From an uncultured Rhodobacter sp. (GTDB taxonomy: Bacteria > Pseudomonadota > Alphaproteobacteria > Rhodobacterales > Rhodobacteraceae): a stretch of DNA of 7,146 bases. The DNA lies in contig CALGTJ010000024.1 in the NCBI GenBank assembly GCA_937901435.1, positions 1 through 7,146 of the forward strand. The letters run 5' to 3'. The notes under the pieces are model-generated. The model worked only from the letters and a program-made list of their open reading frames with translations, searched no databases and had not been told where the DNA came from. The translations under genes and the position numbers were made by a program. Of this stretch, positions 1 to 6,024 are shown in pieces; positions within the stretch are counted from its first letter, which is position 1; each line of letters begins with the position of its first letter.

Positions 1-37
1 TTGTTCCTAATGCAGCACAAACCGTCTTTGCAAGAGA

Positions 38-43
38 TATAAT
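38..43 (+). promoter_or_regulatory. Possible -10 box upstream of ehuA
   Basis: A perfect TATAAT hexamer lies about 95 bases before the ehuA start. Upstream, at an 18-base spacer, is only a weak -35 candidate (AGCACA at 14-19, three of six consensus matches). If used, transcription would start near base 50 and the mRNA would carry the 54-87 direct repeat in its leader. A second promoter candidate is the consensus -35 TTGACA at 78-83, but no convincing -10 follows it at 16-18 bases. Neither is proven. Confidence 0.35.
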
Positions 44-53
44 ATCCATCTGA

Positions 54-87
54 AATTGTCATGATTTAATATTTTAATTGACATGAT
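54..87. promoter_or_regulatory. Direct-repeat operator candidate in ehuA leader
   Basis: Two 12-base copies, AATTGTCATGAT at 54-65 and AATTGACATGAT at 76-87, differ at one base. Their starts are 22 bases apart, about two helical turns, so both would face the same side of the DNA. The second copy contains the TTGACA -35-like hexamer. The (hydroxy)ectoine catabolic operons known in S. meliloti and Ruegeria are controlled by MocR-type (GntR-PLP) repressors, EhuR/EnuR, and several MocR proteins bind paired direct repeats. That this is the repressor site is inferred from position and architecture; the regulator gene is not in the window. Confidence 0.45.
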
Positions 88-126
88 GTGCTCCGTCTGC
101 CCAATTTTTCCTACACTTGTTACGAC

Positions 127-133
127 GGGGGGG
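127..133 (+). promoter_or_regulatory. Poly-G ribosome binding site of ehuA
   Basis: A run of seven G residues ends four bases before the GTG at 138 and is the only purine-rich stretch that can act as Shine-Dalgarno. This decides the start: the in-frame TTG at 117 has only a pyrimidine-rich stretch upstream and would place the G run inside the coding sequence. Confidence 0.5.
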
Positions 134-137
134 CTCG

Positions 138-923
138 GTGAACACGCCAATTATCACTATCGACGGTGTCTCGAAATCATTCGGCGCGCTTGAGGTTCTC
201 AAGGACCTCAGTTTCGACGTGGCACCGGGGGAAAAGTTGGCATTGATCGGTCCGTCAGGGTCGGGCAAGACCACGATCCTGCGCATTTTGATGACGCTGG
301 AGACGATCAACGGTGGCATGATCCACATCGATGGAGAGCCGCTGTGGCAGATGCCCAAGAATGGTGAAATGATTGCCGCGGATGAGGCCCATCTACACAA
401 AATGCGCGCCAAAATTGGCATGGTCTTTCAACTGTTCAATCTATTCCCGCATAAGACTGTGCTAGAAAACGTCGCGCTGGCCCCAATCCTGACTAAAGGC
501 CTTTCAAAGCCGCAGGCCAACATCAAAGCGATGGAACTGCTTGAAATGGTCGGGATGTCCGACAAGGCAGCACAGAAACCAGCGCAATTGTCGGGCGGTC
601 AAAAACAGCGGGTGGCAATTGCCCGGGCGCTGGCTCTGAAACCCAAGATCATGCTGTTTGACGAAGTTACCTCGGCGCTTGATCCAGAGCTGGTCGAAGA
701 GGTTCTGAACGTGATGCGCAAGCTGGCCGAAGAGACCGACATGACCATGCTGCTGGTCACCCATGAGATGAGCTTTGCCCGAGATTTCGCGGATCGTGTG
801 CTGTTCTTTGATAGTGGCAAGATTGTCGAAGCCGGTCCGCCTGATCAAATTTTTTCCGACCCGAAAGAGGAGCGTACCCAAGCGTTCCTGCGCAAGGTCA
901 TTGCCGCTGGTCACCGTGTGTGA
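138..923 (+). CDS. ehuA: Ectoine/hydroxyectoine ABC transporter ATP-binding protein EhuA
   Basis: Cytoplasmic ATPase subunit that powers import of ectoine and hydroxyectoine through EhuC/EhuD. The GTG start at 138 gives 261 residues, normal for polar-amino-acid-type ATPases; an in-frame TTG at 117 would add seven residues but lacks a ribosome site. All nucleotide-binding motifs are intact: Walker A GPSGSGKT at about 38-45, Q-loop Gln98, ABC signature LSGGQ at 151-155, Walker B ending in Asp175-Glu176, D-loop SALD just after, and switch His209. The segment before the Q-loop (about 70-90) is longer than in HisP/GlnQ-like ATPases, as I recall for EhuA. It is first in the operon and 63 bases before ehuB. 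The ATPase alone would only say amino-acid-type importer; substrate assignment rests on EhuB and the eut genes downstream. Confidence 0.93.
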   Translation: MNTPIITIDGVSKSFGALEVLKDLSFDVAPGEKLALIGPSGSGKTTILRILMTLETINGGMIHIDGEPLWQMPKNGEMIAADEAHLHKMRAKIGMVFQLFNLFPHKTVLENVALAPILTKGLSKPQANIKAMELLEMVGMSDKAAQKPAQLSGGQKQRVAIARALALKPKIMLFDEVTSALDPELVEEVLNVMRKLAEETDMTMLLVTHEMSFARDFADRVLFFDSGKIVEAGPPDQIFSDPKEERTQAFLRKVIAAGHRV

Positions 924-925
924 CC
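909..925 (+). other. Small inverted repeat over the ehuA stop codon
   Basis: GGTCAC at 909-914 and GTGACC at 920-925 form a perfect 6-bp stem with a 5-base loop, spanning the TGA stop of ehuA. No T tract follows, so it is not an intrinsic terminator. It may be a weak mRNA structure or coincidence. Confidence 0.3.
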
Positions 926-986
926 GTACAAACTGACCGGGGCCGCAAAGGCATCGGCAGACCAACAGAGAATGGAGTAACTGACA

Positions 987-1832
987 ATGAAAACAATAAA
1001 ACATGTAATCGCCGCCGTGGCACTGGGTGTCGGCTTGACCGGGCTCACAGGCATGCCCGCGGTCGCTGCTGATCTGACCCAATTGAAAGAGCAAGGCTTT
1101 GCCCGCATCGCAATCGCGAACGAGCCACCATGGACAATGGTGACAACAGGTGGTGAGGTTTCGGGCGCGGCCCCTGATCTGGCGCGCGCTGTGTTGAACA
1201 AGATGGGCATCAAGGAGATAGTTGCTTCTGTGTCGGAATACGGCGCGATGATACCCGGCGTGCAAGCGCGCCGCTTTGACATGGTCGCCGCTGGTTTGTT
1301 CATTAAGCCGGAGCGCTGCGAGGCAGTTTTGTTCTCACAGCCTGACCTGTGTGACGCCGAAAGTTTTATGATCAAAGCTGGCAACCCACTGAACTTGAAG
1401 TCCTTTGCGGATGTCGCTTCAAGCGGTGCAAAAATTGGTGTTGTCGGCGGCGGGACCGAGGAAAAGCTTGCGATTGAGGCTGGCGTGGATCGCGCCAACA
1501 TCGTTGTGGTTCCAGATCCCCAATCAGGTGCCAAGCTGCTGCAAGACGGCCGCATAGATGTTTACGCGCTGCCAGTATTGTCTATTAGCGACCTGCTGAA
1601 AAAGGCCGAAGACCCCAGTCTTGCGATGTTCGCGCCCGTGGAAAACACGCCAATCTTCTGTGCTGGCGTAGCGTTCCGCAAACAAGACGGTGCATTGCGT
1701 GACGCCTATGACGTTGCCTTGGCTGAGATGAAGGCCAGCGGCGAATTCGCGGCGATCATCGAACCCTACGGCTACTCGGCAGATGCCGCGATGCAGCAGA
1801 CCCGCGAGAACCTTTGCGGTGGTGCGAACTAA
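987..1832 (+). CDS. ehuB: Ectoine/hydroxyectoine-binding periplasmic protein EhuB
   Basis: Substrate-binding protein of the importer, a family-3-like (amino-acid) solute-binding protein of 281 residues. The first 27-28 residues are a Sec signal peptide: Lys2/Lys5, a hydrophobic core, and a PAVA-A/D cleavage region. ATG 987 has GGAG ten bases upstream. S. meliloti EhuB holds ectoine, as I recall, in an aromatic cage of Phe24, Tyr60 and Phe80 with Arg85 binding the carboxylate (mature numbering). Here the matching positions are Trp49, Tyr85, Phe105 and Arg110 (precursor numbering); relative spacing is kept exactly, so the ectoine assignment is well supported, with Phe replaced by Trp at the first position. 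The FIKPERC stretch carries two of these residues. It is followed by a hairpin before ehuC. Confidence 0.93.
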   Translation: MKTIKHVIAAVALGVGLTGLTGMPAVAADLTQLKEQGFARIAIANEPPWTMVTTGGEVSGAAPDLARAVLNKMGIKEIVASVSEYGAMIPGVQARRFDMVAAGLFIKPERCEAVLFSQPDLCDAESFMIKAGNPLNLKSFADVASSGAKIGVVGGGTEEKLAIEAGVDRANIVVVPDPQSGAKLLQDGRIDVYALPVLSISDLLKKAEDPSLAMFAPVENTPIFCAGVAFRKQDGALRDAYDVALAEMKASGEFAAIIEPYGYSADAAMQQTRENLCGGAN

Positions 1833-1843
1833 ATTTTGACGAT

Positions 1844-1868
1844 TGGGCGGCGACAGCTGCGCCGCCCA
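1844..1868 (+). other. GC-rich hairpin between ehuB and ehuC
   Basis: TGGGCGGCG (1844-1852) and CGCCGCCCA (1860-1868) form a perfect 9-bp stem with a 7-base loop, starting 11 bases after the ehuB stop codon. No T tract follows, and ehuC begins 24 bases later with its own ribosome site, so it is probably not a full terminator. In binding-protein transporter operons such structures often protect the upstream message from 3' exonucleases and so raise binding-protein levels above permease levels. That role here is inferred. Confidence 0.7.
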
Positions 1869-1892
1869 TGATCCAACAACATGGAGTAAATT

Positions 1893-2552
1893 TTGGAACA
1901 GTGGCAAGGATATATCGGCCTGATCTTGCAGGGCGCAGTGGTGACAATCGAGATCACCATTCTGGGCTGCATCGTAGCCCTGATCGCTGCATTCATCGCG
2001 GGTCTTGGGCGTATATCGCGCTTCTGGCCGCTGCGTTGGCTGGCCACAGTCTATATCGAATTTTTTCGCGGCACCTCGATCTTTGTCCAGCTATTTTGGG
2101 CCTACTTCGTCTTGCCGCTCTTGGGGGTGCCGCTCAGCCCTTTGCAGGCTGGAGTGCTGGCTCTTGGCCTGAACGTCGGGGCCTATGGGGCCGAAGTCGT
2201 GCGCGGGGCGATCAAATCCATTCCGCGCGAACAATATGAGGCCTGCACCGCGCTGAACCTCACTCGCTTTCAAGAGATGCGCTACGTCATCCTGCCGCAA
2301 GCCTTTGTGCGGATGCTGCCAACCTTTGGTAATAACGCAATTGAACTGCTGAAAGGCACTGCTGTTGTGTCGCTGATTTCGCTGTCGGATATGACCTTTC
2401 AAGCGCAAGTCGTGCGGGCTCAAACGGGGTCCACGGCAGTTCCTTTCCTAACCATCCTACTGCTCTACTTCCTGTTTTCCTCAACAATATCCACTGCAAT
2501 AAAACGACTTGAGTGGCGTCTGTCGCGCGGGCTGGATGGGACGGGAAGCTAA
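1893..2552 (+). CDS. ehuC: Ectoine/hydroxyectoine ABC transporter permease EhuC
   Basis: Inner-membrane permease of the HisM/GlnP type, 219 residues, which pairs with EhuD to form the channel. The TTG start at 1893 is favoured by GGAG at 1883-1886 with six bases of spacing; no ATG lies near. Several hydrophobic segments are visible, for example about 8-38, 62-78, 84-100 and 183-200. The family loop that docks on the ATPase is present at about 116-137, starting EAC and ending VILPQA. The Gly usual in this EAA loop is Asn122 here. The TYIEFFRGT-like stretch near 53-61 (IEFFRGT) is typical of polar-amino-acid permeases. Three bases separate its stop from ehuD. Confidence 0.92.
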   Translation: MEQWQGYIGLILQGAVVTIEITILGCIVALIAAFIAGLGRISRFWPLRWLATVYIEFFRGTSIFVQLFWAYFVLPLLGVPLSPLQAGVLALGLNVGAYGAEVVRGAIKSIPREQYEACTALNLTRFQEMRYVILPQAFVRMLPTFGNNAIELLKGTAVVSLISLSDMTFQAQVVRAQTGSTAVPFLTILLLYFLFSSTISTAIKRLEWRLSRGLDGTGS

Positions 2553-2555
2553 GTC

Positions 2556-3215
2556 ATGGAATGGGATTGGGAGTTCAGCATTCAGATACTGCCGCAACTG
2601 TGGGAAGGCGTAAAAGTCACCATCCAAGCCACCATTCTGGGCACGATGATCGCTATGACGCTAGGTCTGGTGCTGGCGATTGCGCGGCGCTCAGTCAATG
2701 TGTGGATATCCCGACCCGTTGGTTTTTTCGCCGAATTGATCCGGGGCACGCCGTTGTTGGTGCAGCTGTATTTTCTGTTCTATATCTTGCCTGATCTGGG
2801 TCTATTATTGTCCCCTCTGACGGCGGGTGTTGTCGGGTTAGGTCTGCATTATTCCACCTATACCGCGGAGGTGTATCGCACTGGCATCGACGCGATCCCA
2901 AGCGGGCAATGGGAGGCAAGCAAAGCCACCAACCTGACGGCCAACCAAACATGGATTCACATTATCATCCCACAAGCCATTCCGCCGATGATCCCGGCAC
3001 TGGCCAATTATTTTGTCGCGATGTTCAAGGAAACGCCCTTGCTGGCTGCGATCACCGTGCTGGAGTTGATGAATCAAGCGCGTTCTATCGCTAACTATCA
3101 CTACAAATATGTGGAACCGATGACGATGGTTGGCCTGTTCTTTTTAGCGGTCAGTGTGCCCTCGGTCATCTTGCTACGCAAACTTGAGGCACGCTATGCG
3201 CCCTCTGACAGATAA
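2556..3215 (+). CDS. ehuD: Ectoine/hydroxyectoine ABC transporter permease EhuD
   Basis: Second inner-membrane permease, 219 residues like EhuC and clearly its paralogue: both share the F-ELIRGTP/IEFFRGT-type motif (here about 58-66), the SPL-AGV segment and the EAA loop. The loop at about 120-141 begins EAS and ends IIIPQA, with Asn126 in place of the usual Gly. About five hydrophobic segments are visible, including about 22-43, 66-79 and 189-208. ATG 2556 lies three bases after the ehuC stop, so translation is probably coupled. The upstream GGGAAG inside the ehuC end can serve as ribosome site. The two different permeases indicate a heterodimeric channel with EhuA. Confidence 0.92.
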   Translation: MEWDWEFSIQILPQLWEGVKVTIQATILGTMIAMTLGLVLAIARRSVNVWISRPVGFFAELIRGTPLLVQLYFLFYILPDLGLLLSPLTAGVVGLGLHYSTYTAEVYRTGIDAIPSGQWEASKATNLTANQTWIHIIIPQAIPPMIPALANYFVAMFKETPLLAAITVLELMNQARSIANYHYKYVEPMTMVGLFFLAVSVPSVILLRKLEARYAPSDR

Positions 3216-3230
3216 GACGAGGATGTCGTC

Positions 3231-4022
3231 ATGAACGATAGCGTTACACTTTCCGCCGAGCAGGTTGTGCTTGAAGCCCCCGCTGACCGCAAGAAAATCG
3301 GGCTGATCACGCTGGCCACGGATTTGACAACTGAGCGCGACTTTGCCCGGATCATCCCAATGGGCCACGCAGGGGTTTACGGCACGCGCGTTATATTTGT
3401 TAATCCAACCACGCCCGACAACCTGCGTAAAATGGCCCCAAGGATCACAGCGGCGGCTGACTTGATCTTGCCAGGTGAGGTCCTTGATGCGGTGTGCTAC
3501 AGTTGCACGGCAGCCTCGGTTGTGATTGGCGACGCTGAGATTGCTGCATCCATTCACGCCGCGCGTCCGGGCGTTCCTGTGGTTACACCAAGTGGTGCCG
3601 CACTAAGCGCGTTTTCTGCGCTCAATGTGCAGCATATTTCGGTTCTGACCCCTTATCTGGTTGAGACCAGCCTGCCGATGGCGGATTATTTCAGACTACA
3701 CGGGCTAAAAATCGAAAAGTTCCGTTGCCTTGGACTGGATGATGATCGAGATATGGCGCGGGTTGATCCTGAGATGATCCTGCGGGCCGCGTTGGAAACC
3801 GATACTGCGCAAACTCAGGCGTTCTTTTTGTCCTGCACCGGGTTGCAGGGTGTGGATGTGATTGTGGAACTTGAACGCCAAACGGGCAAGCCTGTGGTGA
3901 CGTCCAATCAAGCTAGCGCCTGGGCGTTGATGAACCATGCAGGGTTGGTGCAGACGTCGCATAAATGGGGCCAAATTTTTCAATATGCTTTGCCAGATTG
4001 CAAACAAGGCGTCAGTGCATGA
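3231..4022 (+). CDS. eutA: Ectoine utilization protein EutA (Asp/Glu racemase superfamily)
   Basis: Predicted cytoplasmic enzyme of 263 residues in the maleate isomerase/arylmalonate decarboxylase branch of the Asp/Glu racemase superfamily. The two halves of the fold each carry a Cys-Thr signature: SCTAAS around Cys92 and SCTGLQ around Cys202, the pair expected for two-cysteine chemistry at a carbon next to a carboxylate. Cys89 lies close to the first. ATG 3231 follows AGGA with seven bases of spacing, 15 bases after ehuD. The gene is a regular member of ehu/eut clusters and is linked in the literature to (hydroxy)ectoine use, perhaps stereochemical adjustment of an intermediate. Its exact reaction is not visible from sequence and, to my knowledge, not firmly settled. 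The stop overlaps the eutB start. Confidence 0.9.
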   Translation: MNDSVTLSAEQVVLEAPADRKKIGLITLATDLTTERDFARIIPMGHAGVYGTRVIFVNPTTPDNLRKMAPRITAAADLILPGEVLDAVCYSCTAASVVIGDAEIAASIHAARPGVPVVTPSGAALSAFSALNVQHISVLTPYLVETSLPMADYFRLHGLKIEKFRCLGLDDDRDMARVDPEMILRAALETDTAQTQAFFLSCTGLQGVDVIVELERQTGKPVVTSNQASAWALMNHAGLVQTSHKWGQIFQYALPDCKQGVSA

Positions 4023-5014
4023 ACGGTGGTAAATCAATTGACCTTGCGGACATTGAGGCGGCCCGAACCCTTATCGCGCCGACCATTCACCGGACTCGCA
4101 CAGAGCGGTCAGCTAGCCTAAGCGACAAGATGGGCGTGCCCGTGAATCTGAAGTTGGAACATCATCAGCGGACTGGCAGTTTCAAATTGCGCGGCGCGAC
4201 AAACGCTGTTTTGAACCTGACCGATGCGCAGCGTGCGCAAGGTGTCGTTGGCGTATCGACCGGTAACCATGGGCGTGGTTTGGCTTACGCGGCGCGGCAA
4301 AACGGGGTGCGATGCATCATCTGCATGTCCGAACTGGTTCCGCAAAACAAGATTGACGGGATCAAGGCGCAGGGTGCTGAGGTGCGCATTGTCGGGCGCA
4401 GTCAAGATGATGCACAGGTCGAAGTTGATCAGCTGGTGATTGAGGGCATGACGATGATCCCACCCTTTGATCACCCCAACATTATTGCCGGACAAGGCAC
4501 GATTGGGTTGGAATTGGCCGAAGATTTGCTGGACCTGACAACTGCTCTGGTGCAACTGTCGGGCGGTGGTCTGATTTCCGGCGTGGCGGCGGCGCTCAAG
4601 GCGCGTTTGCCCAACATCAAGGTGATTGGTGTGTCGATGGAACGTGGGGCGGCGATGTACCAATGCCAAAAGGCAGGCAAGCCGATGATCGTGCCGGAAC
4701 TAGCAACTTTGGCGGATTCTCTGGGGGGCGGCATCGGCTTGGACAACGCCTTTACCTTTGGCATGACCCGCGATCTGGTGGATGATATTGTGCTTGTTTC
4801 TGAGGCTGAGATCGCCGGGGCCATTCGCCACGCCTATTGGCAAGAAAATCAAATCATCGAGGGGTCTGGATCAGTTGGGATCGCTGCGCTTTTGTCCGGC
4901 AAGGTTACGCTGGACGGTCCAACGGCCCTGCTGCTGAGTGGCGGTAACATTGACATGGCCCTGCACCACCGGATCATCGGAGGCGAAGACGTAGACGTGA
5001 CGGCGGAGGATTAG
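4019..5014 (+). CDS. eutB: Hydroxyectoine utilization dehydratase EutB (PLP-dependent)
   Basis: PLP fold-type II enzyme related to catabolic threonine dehydratase and serine racemase, 331 residues from ATG 4019. This start forms an ATGA overlap with the eutA stop and has AAGG nine bases upstream; the in-frame ATG at 3965 would lie inside eutA and add 18 residues unlike the family. Visible motifs: Schiff-base Lys56 in SFKLRGA, STGNHGRG at about 80-87, the phosphate-binding SGGGLISG at 181-188, and SGGN at 307-310 contacting the pyridine ring. There is no C-terminal ACT regulatory domain, so it is not the biosynthetic IlvA type. Position between eutA and eutC fits EutB, proposed to remove the hydroxyl (or an amino) group from a hydroxyectoine-derived intermediate; the in vivo substrate is inferred. 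Confidence 0.92.
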   Translation: MNGGKSIDLADIEAARTLIAPTIHRTRTERSASLSDKMGVPVNLKLEHHQRTGSFKLRGATNAVLNLTDAQRAQGVVGVSTGNHGRGLAYAARQNGVRCIICMSELVPQNKIDGIKAQGAEVRIVGRSQDDAQVEVDQLVIEGMTMIPPFDHPNIIAGQGTIGLELAEDLLDLTTALVQLSGGGLISGVAAALKARLPNIKVIGVSMERGAAMYQCQKAGKPMIVPELATLADSLGGGIGLDNAFTFGMTRDLVDDIVLVSEAEIAGAIRHAYWQENQIIEGSGSVGIAALLSGKVTLDGPTALLLSGGNIDMALHHRIIGGEDVDVTAED

Positions 5015-6007
5015 ATGCCAGATATCAAGATACTGACCGAGGCCGAATTGCGCGTTCTGGTGCCGCTGGACATGTATGCTATCACCTGTATTGAGCAGGG
5101 GTTCACCGCTCTTGCGGGGGGCAAAGTCATTATGCCGCCGATTATGACCTTGATGGTGCCGGATCACAACGGCGAGGTCTGTGTGAAAACCGCCTATGTA
5201 CCGGGCGTCGACAGCTTTGCGATCAAAATGAGCCCTGGCTTTTTCGACAATCCCAAACTTGGCCTGCCAAGCACCTCAGGTCTGTTGGTCCTGTTCTCCA
5301 GCACAACCGGAGTGCTAGAGGCGCTGCTGTTGGACAATGGCTACCTGACCGATGTGCGCACGGCAGCAGCGGGCGCTGTCGCAGCGCAACACCTGGCGCG
5401 CGAGGATGCAACACGCGCGTGCGTTATCGGTGCTGGCGTCCAAGCTAGAATGCAACTCAAGGCGCTGACATTGGTGCGCCCGATTGCAAGTGCGGTCATC
5501 TGGGCGCGGGATGCGGGCAAGGCGGATGCGACTGCCACCAGTTTGCGTGCTGAACTGGGGATTGACGTCACCGTAAGCACCAACATCGAAAGCGCCGTCC
5601 GCCTCGCGGATATTGTCGTTACGACCACCCCCTCGGACAGGCCGCTGGTCATGGGCGACTGGTTGCAACCGGGTCAGCACATCACCGCAATGGGGTCAGA
5701 TCAAGAACATAAAGTGGAACTGGACCCAACCTGTCTGGCGAAAGCCACGCGTTACGTGCCAGACAGCCAAGCCCAATGCGCGATCAAGGGCGAATTACGC
5801 AGCGCTCTTGAAGTTAGGGTCTTTGGCCCCGATAGAGCGTTTTCTGACCTGGGCGATATCGTTTCTGGCATTGCTCAAGGCCGCGCGTCTGAAACTGATA
5901 TCACAATTGCCGATCTGACCGGAACAGGTGTTCAGGATACCGCCATTGCAACACTTGCCCGTCAGCGTGCCGATGCCGCTGGGACGGGTGCCACTTTCAC
6001 CAGCTAA
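5015..6007 (+). CDS. eutC: Ectoine utilization protein EutC (ornithine cyclodeaminase family)
   Basis: NAD(P)-dependent enzyme of the ornithine cyclodeaminase/mu-crystallin family, 330 residues. The Rossmann dinucleotide motif is GAGVQA at 139-144, preceded by the family stretch LTDVRTAAA at 111-119. Lys71 in IKMSPGF and Asp229 in MGSDQEHKVELD match positions used for substrate binding and catalysis in family members (recalled from ornithine cyclodeaminase). ATG 5015 directly follows the eutB TAG, with a strong GGAGGA at 5005-5010 inside eutB. Family chemistry includes imine/enamine reduction and cyclising deamination; in this context it would act after EutB, plausibly reducing the unsaturated or imine product. 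Alternative readings, such as alanine dehydrogenase or ketimine reductase, are less likely given the operon. Confidence 0.92.
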   Translation: MPDIKILTEAELRVLVPLDMYAITCIEQGFTALAGGKVIMPPIMTLMVPDHNGEVCVKTAYVPGVDSFAIKMSPGFFDNPKLGLPSTSGLLVLFSSTTGVLEALLLDNGYLTDVRTAAAGAVAAQHLAREDATRACVIGAGVQARMQLKALTLVRPIASAVIWARDAGKADATATSLRAELGIDVTVSTNIESAVRLADIVVTTTPSDRPLVMGDWLQPGQHITAMGSDQEHKVELDPTCLAKATRYVPDSQAQCAIKGELRSALEVRVFGPDRAFSDLGDIVSGIAQGRASETDITIADLTGTGVQDTAIATLARQRADAAGTGATFTS

Positions 6008-6024
6008 CCAACAGCGGAGCCCCC

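Noticed and set aside
1..137. Riboswitch or small RNA in the leader
   Set aside because: The leader is short and AT-rich, with a direct repeat but no stable stem-loop arrangement I could pair into a known riboswitch class.
504..1265. Long minus-strand open frame (253 codons) across the ehuA end and ehuB start
   Set aside because: It is antisense to two genes with intact family motifs, its translation is rich in Cys, His and Arg with no recognisable domain, and it crosses an intergenic gap without a ribosome site.
911..1555. Minus-strand open frame (214 codons) opposite ehuB
   Set aside because: Low-complexity Ser/Ala/Pro-rich translation typical of the antisense of a GC-rich gene; fully explained by ehuB on the other strand.
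1844..1868. Intrinsic terminator after ehuB
   Set aside because: The stem is strong but no T run follows; the next bases are TGATCCAACAAC and the operon continues with ehuC.
1814..2239. Plus-strand open frame overlapping the start of ehuC
   Set aside because: Out of frame with ehuC, translation is Arg/Gly/Ser-rich without domains, and it begins inside ehuB.
4019..5014. eutB as biosynthetic threonine dehydratase IlvA
   Set aside because: It lacks the C-terminal ACT regulatory domain and sits between eutA and eutC in an ectoine operon.
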